From: JALYTZ01 sp036559125
GTDB lineage: Bacteria; Vulcanimicrobiota; Vulcanimicrobiia; Vulcanimicrobiales; Vulcanimicrobiaceae
Assembly (NCBI GenBank): GCA_036559125.1
Contig: DATBTT010000051.1
Location: 3,937 to 67,936 of the forward strand
DNA: 64,000 nucleotides
Reading direction: 5' to 3'
Part shown: piece after piece, positions 53,682 through 62,976 of the stretch
How positions within the stretch are numbered: position 1 is the first letter of the stretch
Layout: each line of letters begins with the position of its first letter
The notes under the pieces: model-generated
The model's input: the letters and a program-made list of their open reading frames with translations, nothing else
What the model was told of the DNA's origin: nothing
Database searches by the model: none
Program-made: the position numbers and the translations under genes

Positions 53682-54863
53682 CTAAAACGGCAGCACGCTC
53701 GGAGAGCCGATGCCGAGCTGTATTTGAAGTTGCGTCGCTTTGAGACCGCCGATCGCGGGCACCGTCGTGTTGGCACAATTGCCGACTTGCTGGCAATAGA
53801 GCGCTTTGACGCCGTAGGGACTGTAGTTCGTCGGGCTGCCGCTATTGAGAACTAATTGCACGAACCCTTGTTTCCCGATTTGCTCGGCGACGCCCAAGAA
53901 GTATGCCGCCAAATGTTGCGCGTACGGATCGGTGGGCAGGTAATCGCGCGAGACCTGCGGTTCGAAAAACACTTTCGTCTTCGCATCGGGCGTGTATTCG
54001 AGATACAGAATATTGTAGAGCTGCGCGTGATTCTCTTGATTGACGCCCGCGGTATGAACCAGCCATGACGGCGCCACGGTAAACGTGCCGAACATCTTCG
54101 GCGTTTTTAGAAACGGTAGCGTAACCGCAAGCGAATAGATCTGCGCCGTGCGGTCGTGCACGTTAAACACCGGAAAACCATTGTACTCGAAGGGAACGAC
54201 GTCGCTGTTCCCGTTTGCGGCCGCGATCGTCGACGTTCGCGCAACGTAGGTCGGCGAGATCACGATCGGTAGAACGCGCCCGCCCTTCAGATGAATTGCG
54301 AAAAGCTTCTCCAGGTTGATGAGCGTGAAGCGATCTTTGGTCGTGACGTCGATCTGTGGAACGATGGTTCCGAGATCGGTTGGCGCGCCGTTGGGTGGGC
54401 CCTGAATATATGTCGGAACGGTGCCGCTGTTGAAGCCGACCGGGTAGTGTTGCAACTCGTAGTAACTGGCCGTGAAGCGCGTAGTCGGGTTGAAGCCGTA
54501 CGCAGCGACCACATCCATCCCGCCCGGCAGCCAATTCCGCTTGTTACCCACGTCGCCGAACGGATGCGCCATCGAAAAATCCAACGTATAGGTAAATCCG
54601 GTCGGCAAACCTTGCTGCTGCGCCCCTCCCACCGGGCTCTGCTGGACCGGTGGAACTTGCGCGACGCCGCCCGGAAGGCGCTCTTCGCGTTTTTTGTGCG
54701 CGTTAATGGCATTTTTTATGGCTATATTCGCCGACTGGACGATGCCGCCGGCGAGCGCTTCACCCGTGTCCGCGGCCGCCGGGGCGGCCATCATGCCCAC
54801 CGAAGCGGCCAATGCAAGGACCGCCGAGGTACGAAATAAGGTACGAACCATATCGATCTCCAT
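53682..54863 (-). CDS. outer-membrane beta-barrel protein
   Basis: A 393-residue protein with a signal peptide ending A-A-P-A-A-A-D (about residue 32), then a Pro/Gln linker and alternating amphipathic strands, ending in phenylalanine as many outer-membrane barrels do. The specific family is not recognised; it is not TolC-like. Paired with the GDSL lipoprotein gene, so the enzyme and barrel may work at the same surface. Confidence 0.65.
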   Translation of the reverse strand: MEIDMVRTLFRTSAVLALAASVGMMAAPAAADTGEALAGGIVQSANIAIKNAINAHKKREERLPGGVAQVPPVQQSPVGGAQQQGLPTGFTYTLDFSMAHPFGDVGNKRNWLPGGMDVVAAYGFNPTTRFTASYYELQHYPVGFNSGTVPTYIQGPPNGAPTDLGTIVPQIDVTTKDRFTLINLEKLFAIHLKGGRVLPIVISPTYVARTSTIAAANGNSDVVPFEYNGFPVFNVHDRTAQIYSLAVTLPFLKTPKMFGTFTVAPSWLVHTAGVNQENHAQLYNILYLEYTPDAKTKVFFEPQVSRDYLPTDPYAQHLAAYFLGVAEQIGKQGFVQLVLNSGSPTNYSPYGVKALYCQQVGNCANTTVPAIGGLKATQLQIQLGIGSPSVLPF

Positions 54864-54958
54864 GCAGTGGGACGGCCTATTAAAATTATCAGTCCCGGTT
54901 GACCCGGTGAGTACCCCCCAATTGGCCCAAAACCCTGGCTCCGGTACGAGAAAAGTCG

Positions 54959-55061
54959 GTCATCCTGAGCCTGTCGAAGGACGGCCCTTCGACAAGCTCA
55001 GGGTGACGGGGACCTTCGACAAGCTCAGGGTGACGGGGGCCCTTCGACGGGTCAGGGTGAC
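54959..55061. repeat. dispersed short-repeat cluster, four copies
   Basis: A direct copy (54959-54981) and three inverted copies (54985-55007, 55012-55034, 55040-55061), ending three bases from the RND stop. Located between co-directional minus-strand genes. Confidence 0.88.
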
Positions 55062-55064
55062 AAG

Positions 55065-58000
55065 TCAGCTGGGGAGTTGTTCGGGTTGGGGGGCGGGGAG
55101 GTTCGATTTGCCGTTGGTCGTTCTGCCGTTGGACTTGCCTCGGCCGCGCATGAGCGATTTTACGATGACGTAAATGACGGGGGTGATTGCAAGGTTGAGG
55201 ATCGTTGAGACGATCATGCCGCCGAAGACTACCGTGCCCAGCGAGTGGCGTGCCGCGCTACCGGCGCCGGTGGCGAAGACCAGTGGAACGACGGCAGCGA
55301 CGAAGGCGATGGAGGTCATCAGGATCGGGCGTAACCGCGTCTGCGCCGCGCGGGTCGCGGCCGTCACGATGTCTGCGCCCTGCCGCATTTGCTGATTTGC
55401 GAACTCGACGATCAGAATCGCGTTTTTGGCGGCCAGCCCGATTAACATAACGTAGCCGACTTGCGCGTACACGTCGCTCGGGTTGTGGCGCAGGTTGATG
55501 AACAGCAGGCCGCCCAGCAGGGCGCACGGTACGGCGAGCAAGACGATGAGCGGATCGATGAAGCTCTCGTATTGCGCGGAGAGCACTAAAAAGACGAACA
55601 CGATACCGAGCGCAAAAATCAGCAGCGTTTGCGATCCGGCTTGCACTTCGTCCAGTGAGAGTCCGGTCCACTCGTAACTCACGCCTGCCGGATCGAGTTT
55701 TTGCGCGAGCTGCTGCATCGCAGTAATCGCCTGACCGGAACCCTTCCCGGGCGCCGCGCTGCCGCTGATTTCGATATTGCGGTAGAGATTGTAGTGCGTT
55801 ATGACCGGCGGTGCCTGAACTTGCTGCGCGCTGACGAGGGCGTTCAATGGGATCGTACCGCCTGCGGCCGATCTGACGTACAGGTCGCCGAGTGATTTGA
55901 GGCGATCTCGATAGGGTTGGTCGGCTTGAACGTAGACTCGATACGACCTATTGAGATAATCGAAGTCGTTGACGTAGCGCGAACCGAGATCCGTTTGCAT
56001 CGTGTTGAAGATGTCACTGAGGGAAACGCCGATGGACTTTGCCTTGTTACGATCGACGTTCACGAGCAGTTGCGGCGAGTTGATGCGAAACGTCGTGAAC
56101 ACCGCGCTAAGGTTCGGGTTGCTGTTGCCGAGGCCCATATAGCCGTACGCCGTTTGCATGAGTTTAGGCAGCCCGACGTTCCCGCGGTCTTCGAGTTCGA
56201 ATTGAAATCCGCCGAAGTTCCCGACGCCCGAAATTGCCGGTGGATTGAATGCGAATACCTGCGCTCCGGGGATGCCGAAAAACGGCCCTTGCACTCGACC
56301 CAGAACCGCATCGAGCGAGTGAGCCGACCCGCTGCGCTGTGACCACGGCTTTAACTGGACGAACATCAAGCCTGCGTTGGGCGCACTACCGTTGAAACTG
56401 AATCCGCCGATGTCGAAGATATCCGCGACTTCCGGCTGCTTGCGTATGATCGCTTCAACCTTGTTTGCAATCGCGGTCTCCTGCGACAGCGACGTTCCTT
56501 CGGGTGCTTGGATCGTAGCGATAAAGAACCCCTGGTCCTCGTTCGGCACGAATGCCGTCGGCGTCGTTTTGAAGAGAACCGCCGTGACGACCAGCGCGAC
56601 GACGAATGCGCCGGCCAAGACCCACCGCAAGCGGAAGAAGCGCGGCAGCATGCGGCGATACCATTGCCGGAACCCATCGAATCCCTTGTTGAACCAGATG
56701 AAGATCGGAAAGTGCGACGCCGATTCGGCGCCGATCAATCGGGCCGAGAGCATGGGCGTTAGGGTAAGTGCGGTGAAGAGTGAGATGCCGACGGAGGCTG
56801 CAATCGTGAGCGCGAACTGTTTGTAGAGCTGTCCGGTCGTTCCCGGGAAAAAAGCGACGGGTACGAAAACGGCGAGCAGCACCAGCGACGAGGCGACGAC
56901 GGCGCTCTGCACTTCGCGCATTGCGGCATCCGCGCCCTCGACGCCGCGCATGTTCTTTTCCTGGATGTAGCGAGCGATATTTTCGATCACCACGATGGCG
57001 TCGTCGACTACCAAGCCGGTCGCAAGCGTCAGCCCGAAGAGCGTGATCGTATTGATGGTGAAACCGAATAACTTCATGACGAAGAATGCGCCGATCAACG
57101 AAATCGGGATGGTTATCGCGGGGATCAGCGTGGAGCGCGGGTCCTGCAAGAATAGATAGATGACGAGGATGACCAGCACGATCGAAATGGCGAGCGTGAC
57201 CAAAACGTCCTTGATCGATTCATGGACGAACGTGGTTCCGTCAAAAGCGACCCCGTACGAAACGCCCGGCGGAAAGCTCTTCGCAAGCTGGTCGAGCGTT
57301 TTTCGAATTCCTTGCGAAACCGCGAGCGCGTTGGCCGAGGGCAATTGCAGGATACCCATGCCGACGACGTTATTGTTTCCGTCGAAGCGAATCTCGCTGT
57401 TGTAATCTTCGGCTCCGAGCTGCACGCGCGCGACGTCGCCGAGTCGCACGAAGCCGCCGTTGGGTTGAGCCTGCAGGATGATGTTCTTGAACTGTGCGGG
57501 GTCGGTCAGGCGGCCGATGGCACGCACGTTGATCGTGTACGGTTGGTTCGGGCCTTCCGGCGCGGCGCCGATGCTGCCGGCTGCGACCTGGACGTTTTGT
57601 TCTTGCAGCGCGTTGACCACGTCGGTAGTCGCGAGGTTGTTTTGCGCGAGTTTGCGCGGGTCGAGCCAGATGCGCATGGCGTATCGGCGCTGACCGAAGA
57701 TGATTACGCTGCTGACGCCGGGGACGCGTTTGAGCGCATTGACGATTCGCAGGTCGGCGTAGTTGCTGAGGAATAGGCGGTCGTACTTCGAACTATTGGA
57801 GACCAGCGAGAGCGCCATTACGAACGAACCGGAATTTTTCGAAACCGTAACACCGGTCTGCTTGACTTCATTGGGCAGTTGTCCGCTCGCGGATTGAACT
57901 GCGTTGGCGACGTCGGTTGCCGCGATATCCAAATTCGTGCCGAGATCGAAGGTGCAGGTGATCGAGGCCGATCCTTGCGCGCTGGTCGAGGTTATATAGC

Positions 58001-58226
58001 GCAATCCCTCAACGCCGTTGATGGCTTGTTCCAACGGCGTAGTGACCGACGTTTCAACCGCTTGCGCGTTGGCGCCTATATAGTTTGCCTGCACCGTAAC
58101 GACGGGCGGCGCTATTTGCGGGTATTGCGCGACGGGCAGGCTGGGGATAACCACCAATCCCGCAATGAGCACTACCAGCGAACAAACCGCTGCAAAGATC
58201 GGACGGCGTAAGAAAAATCCGGTCAT
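55065..58226 (-). CDS. RND multidrug efflux transporter, AcrB/HAE1 family
   Basis: A 1053-residue pump with twelve transmembrane segments. V-V-D-D-A-I-V-V-I-E-N contains the paired Asp proton-relay residues, and G-L-A-A-K-N-A-I-L the relay lysine; the N-terminus F-F-L-R-R-P-I-F-A is typical. ATG 58226 has GGTAGGA upstream (close spacing). No membrane-fusion protein or TolC gene is near. The C-terminal 20 residues are a variable Arg/Asn/Pro tail. Confidence 0.96.
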   Translation of the reverse strand: MTGFFLRRPIFAAVCSLVVLIAGLVVIPSLPVAQYPQIAPPVVTVQANYIGANAQAVETSVTTPLEQAINGVEGLRYITSTSAQGSASITCTFDLGTNLDIAATDVANAVQSASGQLPNEVKQTGVTVSKNSGSFVMALSLVSNSSKYDRLFLSNYADLRIVNALKRVPGVSSVIIFGQRRYAMRIWLDPRKLAQNNLATTDVVNALQEQNVQVAAGSIGAAPEGPNQPYTINVRAIGRLTDPAQFKNIILQAQPNGGFVRLGDVARVQLGAEDYNSEIRFDGNNNVVGMGILQLPSANALAVSQGIRKTLDQLAKSFPPGVSYGVAFDGTTFVHESIKDVLVTLAISIVLVILVIYLFLQDPRSTLIPAITIPISLIGAFFVMKLFGFTINTITLFGLTLATGLVVDDAIVVIENIARYIQEKNMRGVEGADAAMREVQSAVVASSLVLLAVFVPVAFFPGTTGQLYKQFALTIAASVGISLFTALTLTPMLSARLIGAESASHFPIFIWFNKGFDGFRQWYRRMLPRFFRLRWVLAGAFVVALVVTAVLFKTTPTAFVPNEDQGFFIATIQAPEGTSLSQETAIANKVEAIIRKQPEVADIFDIGGFSFNGSAPNAGLMFVQLKPWSQRSGSAHSLDAVLGRVQGPFFGIPGAQVFAFNPPAISGVGNFGGFQFELEDRGNVGLPKLMQTAYGYMGLGNSNPNLSAVFTTFRINSPQLLVNVDRNKAKSIGVSLSDIFNTMQTDLGSRYVNDFDYLNRSYRVYVQADQPYRDRLKSLGDLYVRSAAGGTIPLNALVSAQQVQAPPVITHYNLYRNIEISGSAAPGKGSGQAITAMQQLAQKLDPAGVSYEWTGLSLDEVQAGSQTLLIFALGIVFVFLVLSAQYESFIDPLIVLLAVPCALLGGLLFINLRHNPSDVYAQVGYVMLIGLAAKNAILIVEFANQQMRQGADIVTAATRAAQTRLRPILMTSIAFVAAVVPLVFATGAGSAARHSLGTVVFGGMIVSTILNLAITPVIYVIVKSLMRGRGKSNGRTTNGKSNLPAPQPEQLPS

Positions 58227-58318
58227 CGTTCCTACCAAGACAGGGAGTCGGACGTAAGCGTTGCACGCTTGTCTGAGCGCCCGCTGGGTGCGAGCGCCGC
58301 TTGCACGCCGTACGTCTT

Positions 58319-59212
58319 TTAGCTGAAGGCTTGTTCCGCGTGATAGGAGCTGCGCGAGAGCGGGCTGCTCACGACTTGATGGAATCCTTTGGACTTGGCG
58401 AGGCTGCCGAGGGACGCGAACTTCTCGGGCGTGACGAACTCGACGACGGGAAGATGCTTTTTGGTCGGCTGCAAGTACTGGCCCATCGTAAATATGTCGA
58501 TGCCGGCGGCGCGCGCGTCGTCCATCGACTGCTCGATCTCTTCCTCGGTCTCCCCGAGGCCCAGCATAAGCGACGTCTTCGTGTAGTACTGCGGCGCACG
58601 GCTCTTGGCATGTTCGAGAACGCGCAGGGACTGCTCGTATTTGGCGCGTTTGTCGCGCACCGTCGGCGTGAGGCGGCGCACCGTCTCTAAGTTATGAGCG
58701 AATACGTCGGGCGCTGCGTCGAGTACGATGTCGAGAGCCGTCAGATCGCCGCGATAATCGCCGCTCAATATCTCGACCCTGCTGCCCGGCACCTTTTCAT
58801 GAATCGCCCGAACGGTGTTCGCGAATACCAGGGCGCCGCCGTCGGCCAGGTCGTCCCGATCGACGGCCGTCAGCACGAGGTACTTCCAACCGAGGTCGCG
58901 CACCGCGTTGGCGACCCGGACCGGCTCCAACCAGTCGACGACCCCTTTAGGGTTACCGGTCTTTACGTTGCAGAAGCGGCACCCGCGCGTGCACGTGTCG
59001 CCAAGAATCATGATGGTCGCGGTGCCCGCGCCCCAGCACTCGGCGATATTCGGACACATCGCCTCTTTGCAGACGGTGTTGAGCTGCAGCGTGCTGACCT
59101 TGGCCTTGACGCGCTCGTAGTCGTCGCCGCGCGGAAGCTGCACCTTAAGCCAATCGGGCTTCGGCACGCGCTTGGGCGCAGGCTGGTTAATGAGGTCGAT
59201 TTCGATAGCCAT
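58319..59212 (-). CDS. lipA: lipoyl synthase
   Basis: A 297-residue radical SAM enzyme. Auxiliary cluster: Cys48, Cys53, Cys59; SAM cluster: Cys74-x3-Cys78-x2-Cys81; the C-terminal R-S-S-Y supplies the auxiliary cluster serine. It inserts two sulfurs into octanoyl-GcvH and E2 domains. Third gene of lpd-lipB-lipA. Confidence 0.97.
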   Translation of the reverse strand: MAIEIDLINQPAPKRVPKPDWLKVQLPRGDDYERVKAKVSTLQLNTVCKEAMCPNIAECWGAGTATIMILGDTCTRGCRFCNVKTGNPKGVVDWLEPVRVANAVRDLGWKYLVLTAVDRDDLADGGALVFANTVRAIHEKVPGSRVEILSGDYRGDLTALDIVLDAAPDVFAHNLETVRRLTPTVRDKRAKYEQSLRVLEHAKSRAPQYYTKTSLMLGLGETEEEIEQSMDDARAAGIDIFTMGQYLQPTKKHLPVVEFVTPEKFASLGSLAKSKGFHQVVSSPLSRSSYHAEQAFS

Positions 59213-59228
59213 CAGTACTTCTTAACGC

Positions 59229-59909
59229 TCATGCTTCGACAGGCTCGTGCTTCGGCCGATAGGTGATTGCTTCGAACGAGACGTCGAAAGTGCGTTCGAG
59301 CGCTGTCAAGAGGACGGTCTTTGCTTGCGACACCGTTACGTCGCGACCGGTTTCTTTACTGAGGCTCGTGATGCCCCGATCGAGCAGGCCGCAAGGGTTG
59401 ATGAGGCGGTCGTAGCTCAAGTCCGTGTTCGCGTTGAGCGCGATTCCGTGCAGTGAGGTCATCCGGCGCACCGCAAGCCCGATCGCGCAAATCTGATTGC
59501 GTCCGACCCAGACCCCGGCGTGGTCGCTCCAGCGCTCCGCATTCACCCCGAACGCCGCGCACGCTTCGATTACCGCGCCCTCAAGGGCGCGAACGAGCGG
59601 GACGACTTCGCGAAACCGTTCGAGCTTTCGAATCGGGTAGACGACGAGTTGTCCCGGACCGTGGTAGGTAACGTCGCCGCCGCGCTCGATCTCGACGACG
59701 TCGACGCCGCTAGCGGTAAGAGTTTCCTGAGCGAGCAGCACGTTCTGCCGTTTGGCGGCGCGGCCAAGGGTGATCGTCGGTGCGTGCTCGACGACTATCC
59801 ACGTCTCGGGGTCGAGTCCATCGCGAACGCGCTCGTGGATGTGGTGCTGCAGATCCCATATCTCTCGATAGGGACGCAGCCCGACGTCCAACATCCGCGC
59901 GCGCTTCAC
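59229..59909 (-). CDS. lipB: octanoyltransferase LipB with altered catalytic lysine
   Basis: A 226-residue protein matching LipB throughout: R-G-G-D-V-T-Y-H-G-P-G-Q, L-H-G-I-A-L-N and N-P-C173-G with the acyl-carrying cysteine. The other half of the known Cys/Lys dyad should be in the stretch before I-C-A-I-G, where E. coli has K-K-I-C-S-L-G and Mycobacterium R-K-V-A-A-I-G. Here it reads R-N-Q139-I-C-A-I-G (codon CAG). It transfers octanoyl from ACP to GcvH and E2 domains. Confidence 0.93.
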   Translation of the reverse strand: MKRARMLDVGLRPYREIWDLQHHIHERVRDGLDPETWIVVEHAPTITLGRAAKRQNVLLAQETLTASGVDVVEIERGGDVTYHGPGQLVVYPIRKLERFREVVPLVRALEGAVIEACAAFGVNAERWSDHAGVWVGRNQICAIGLAVRRMTSLHGIALNANTDLSYDRLINPCGLLDRGITSLSKETGRDVTVSQAKTVLLTALERTFDVSFEAITYRPKHEPVEA

Positions 59910-59920
59910 GATTCGCGCGC

Positions 59921-61372
59921 TTAGCGCGCCCCCGCGGCGGCGGGCGCCTTAGGTTTGGGATTCACGATATGGATCGCTTTACCGTGCGCGGCTTCGGCGG
60001 CGTCCATGATGCCTTCGGTGAGGGTCGGATGCGGATGGATCGAAAGACCGATGTCTTCGAGCGTCGCTCCCATCTCGAGCGCGATCACGCCTTCGCCGAT
60101 GAGCGACTCGGCCTGCGGCGCGACGATGTGCATGCCCAGGAGCATGTCGGTCTTCGCGTCGCCGACGAGTTTGATAATGCCGTCGGATTCATTCATCGTG
60201 CGCGCGCGGCCGCTTGCCGCGAGCGGAAACTTGCCGATGCGAACTTCGTAGCCTTTGGCTTTGGCTTCGTCTTCCGAAAGGCCGATCGTCGCGACTTCGG
60301 GATCGGTGTAAACGCAATTCGGAATAGCGACCGGATCGAACGCCGCCGATTTATCGCCGCCGATGACTTCGGCCGCAATGACGCCTTCCTTCATGCCTTT
60401 GTGCGCGAGCATCGGAGCACCGGTGATGTCGCCGATGGCGAAGATGTTCGATACGGCGCTGCGTCGCTGCGCGTCGACGTTGATGAAGCCTCTATCGTCG
60501 GTCTTTACTCCGGCTGCCTCGAGATTCAGACCGTCGGTAACCGGACGGCGGCCGACCGCTACCAGCACGCATTCGAATTCTCGCGACTCGTCCTTGCCGC
60601 TCGTCCCGTCGCCGTTGAAGGTCGCCTTGACGATCTTGCCGGCACGCTTGATCTCGCCCACTTTCGTGCCGAGCATGATCTCGACGCCCTGTTTTTTGAG
60701 AATGCGTCCAAGCGTCTTCGATATCTCCAAATCGGTGCCGGTGAGAATTTGCGGCAGCGCCTCGATGACCAGAACTTTCGTGCCCAAGCGCGTGTAGACG
60801 GTCGCGAACTCGAGACCGATTACGCCTCCGCCGATTACGAGCATGCTTTTCGGGATTTTTTTCATTTGCACGGCGTCGTCGGAGTTGATGACGAACTCAC
60901 CGTCGCGCGGCCACGCCTTTACGTCGATCGGCGCCGAGCCGGTTGCGATTACGACGTATTGCGCCTTGACGGTATCCTCGCCGCCGTCTTTATTTTTGAC
61001 CGCGATTTCGTTCGCGCCCTTAAACGACGCTTGCCCGTACAAAAATTGCACGTTGTTGGCTTTGAATAGCGTCTTGACGCCGCCGACGTTGGAGTTGACG
61101 ACATCGGTCTTGAACTTGGCAACGCCTTCGCGGTCGACATCGTAGCCTTTGACCTTGATGCCCAGGGCGTCGGCATGGCCGATCTGGCGCGTGATCTCTC
61201 CAACGTGAAGCAGCGCCTTGGTCGGAATGCATCCCCAGTTGAGGCAGACGCCGCCGACCTCGTCGCGATCGACACAGATCACTTTCTTGCCGAGCTGCCC
61301 CAGCCGGATCGCCGCATGATATCCGCCCGGGCCCGCGCCGATTACGACTGCATCAACCTGGTGTTCCGCCAC
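59921..61372 (-). CDS. lpd: dihydrolipoyl dehydrogenase (E3 / L protein)
   Basis: A 483-residue flavoprotein. GTG 61372 with GGGAG six bases upstream. G-A-G-P-G-G-Y binds FAD, G-G-V-C-L-N-W-G-C holds the redox cysteines, GGGVIGLEFA binds NAD, and H-P-H-P-T-L-T-E carries the catalytic His-Glu. It reoxidises dihydrolipoyl groups of GcvH and 2-oxoacid dehydrogenases. First of lpd-lipB-lipA (gaps 11 and 16 bases). Confidence 0.97.
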   Translation of the reverse strand: MAEHQVDAVVIGAGPGGYHAAIRLGQLGKKVICVDRDEVGGVCLNWGCIPTKALLHVGEITRQIGHADALGIKVKGYDVDREGVAKFKTDVVNSNVGGVKTLFKANNVQFLYGQASFKGANEIAVKNKDGGEDTVKAQYVVIATGSAPIDVKAWPRDGEFVINSDDAVQMKKIPKSMLVIGGGVIGLEFATVYTRLGTKVLVIEALPQILTGTDLEISKTLGRILKKQGVEIMLGTKVGEIKRAGKIVKATFNGDGTSGKDESREFECVLVAVGRRPVTDGLNLEAAGVKTDDRGFINVDAQRRSAVSNIFAIGDITGAPMLAHKGMKEGVIAAEVIGGDKSAAFDPVAIPNCVYTDPEVATIGLSEDEAKAKGYEVRIGKFPLAASGRARTMNESDGIIKLVGDAKTDMLLGMHIVAPQAESLIGEGVIALEMGATLEDIGLSIHPHPTLTEGIMDAAEAAHGKAIHIVNPKPKAPAAAGAR

Positions 61373-61512
61373 TCCAAACTCCCTGTTAGAAAGGGCGCTC
61401 CGGACTGGAGCACCGCATTCGCAAACTTCGAGCCCAATCATAGCAATGCCCGGCATGTGCGCAGCCGACCAAAGTAGGGGTTGCACCAGCCAATTCGCGA
61501 AATGGATGGTAG

Positions 61513-62976
61513 ATGGCAAAAATTGGATGGCCTGGCATGCTCCCCGCGCTCGACCGCAGCAGCATCGTGCCGCTGTATCGCCAGATCTACGAGGCGCTGC
61601 GGGAGTCAATTCTCGCGGGCACCCTCCCGGAATCGACTCGCTTGCCTCCCGAGCGGAACTTGGCCGATCGCCTGCACGTCAATCGAAGCACGGTCGTTCA
61701 CGCGTATCGCGAACTGGTCGCCGACGGCCTCATCGAGCAGCGAGTCGGGTCGGGTTCGCGAGTCGTTCCGACGCTGCGCGCCGGCCAGCCCGAACGATCC
61801 GCGGCCGTTCCATGGTGGGTCACGCTGCCGCCTTGGCGCGTGGGCGAATTCCCGACCGTCCTCGGCGAACTCGCCGCCAAGCAGGAACCGGGACGCATCT
61901 CTTTCGTGCAGGGCGTCGCACCCGACGAGCCGTCGCCGCTAGCCGAGCTCGCTAAATCGTTCGCCGGCGTTGCGACCGACCCGCGATTCGTGCTCTCGTA
62001 CGGCGACTCGGAAGGGTACGAGCCGCTGCGCGAGGCCATCGCCGCGCGCATGAACCTGCGCGGAACGCGCACGCAAGCTAAAGACATTATCGTTCTAACC
62101 GGGTCGACGCAGGGCATTATGATCGTCGCGCAATCGCTTGCGGAACCGGGCGACGAAATTATCGTCGAAACTCCCAGCTATCCCGGAGCGCTGCAGATCT
62201 TCCAAATTTGCGGCCTGCGAGCAATTCCGGTACCGGTCGACGATGACGGCATGCGGGTCGATCACGTCGAGGCGATTTTGCGCACGCGCCGTCCGCGGTT
62301 CATCTACACGATGCCTTCGCTGCACAACCCCACCAATGTGACGATGAACGCCGATCGCCGCGAACGCCTCGTTACTCTCGCGCGGCGCGCCGGTATCCCG
62401 ATCGTCGAGGACGATCCTTACGGCGAGTTGGCGCACGCGCCGTCTCCGCCGCTGGTCGGTCAGGCTCCCGATTATGTGGTGTATCTCAGCACCTTCTCCA
62501 AGACCATCGCGCCCAGTCTGCGCGTCGGCTGGCTTTGCGCTCCGCGCACGATCCTCGAGCGCTTGCTGCTGCGCAAACAAGCCCACGACATGGCCACGAG
62601 CCTTTACGTGCAAGCTGCGATCTGCGACTATCTGCAGACCGGCTACGATCGTCACGTCGCGCAACTGCGCGAGGAATTGCTCGAACGCCGCCGCATTGCA
62701 GACGCGGCCATTTTAAAATATTGGCCGCATACGATGCGCACGAGTAAGGCCGGCGGCGGTTTCTATCTTTGGGTTACCACGCCGCGCGAACTGCGGGCGA
62801 GACCACTGCTCGATCAGGCCGAGCGCGTCGGGGCGTCGTTCCTCTTCGGTGAGGCGTTCTTCGCAAACTCCGGCGGCGATCACAACTTCCGGCTCGCGCT
62901 TACGGCTGTAAAGCGCGCGGAAATCGGCGAGGGCATTCGCCGCATCGGTCAGGCGATCGCGGCCGTGCGCGCATAA
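61513..62976 (+). CDS. MocR-type GntR/aminotransferase regulator
   Basis: A 487-residue fusion. Residues about 19-85 are a GntR winged helix (RLPPERNLADRLHVNRSTV); the rest is a fold-type I aminotransferase domain with the PLP lysine at Lys330 (T-F-S-K-T). MocR proteins sense PLP or aminated ligands and often regulate pdxST or GABA genes; the target here is unknown. Divergent from lpd (140-base gap). Confidence 0.92.
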   Translation: MAKIGWPGMLPALDRSSIVPLYRQIYEALRESILAGTLPESTRLPPERNLADRLHVNRSTVVHAYRELVADGLIEQRVGSGSRVVPTLRAGQPERSAAVPWWVTLPPWRVGEFPTVLGELAAKQEPGRISFVQGVAPDEPSPLAELAKSFAGVATDPRFVLSYGDSEGYEPLREAIAARMNLRGTRTQAKDIIVLTGSTQGIMIVAQSLAEPGDEIIVETPSYPGALQIFQICGLRAIPVPVDDDGMRVDHVEAILRTRRPRFIYTMPSLHNPTNVTMNADRRERLVTLARRAGIPIVEDDPYGELAHAPSPPLVGQAPDYVVYLSTFSKTIAPSLRVGWLCAPRTILERLLLRKQAHDMATSLYVQAAICDYLQTGYDRHVAQLREELLERRRIADAAILKYWPHTMRTSKAGGGFYLWVTTPRELRARPLLDQAERVGASFLFGEAFFANSGGDHNFRLALTAVKRAEIGEGIRRIGQAIAAVRA

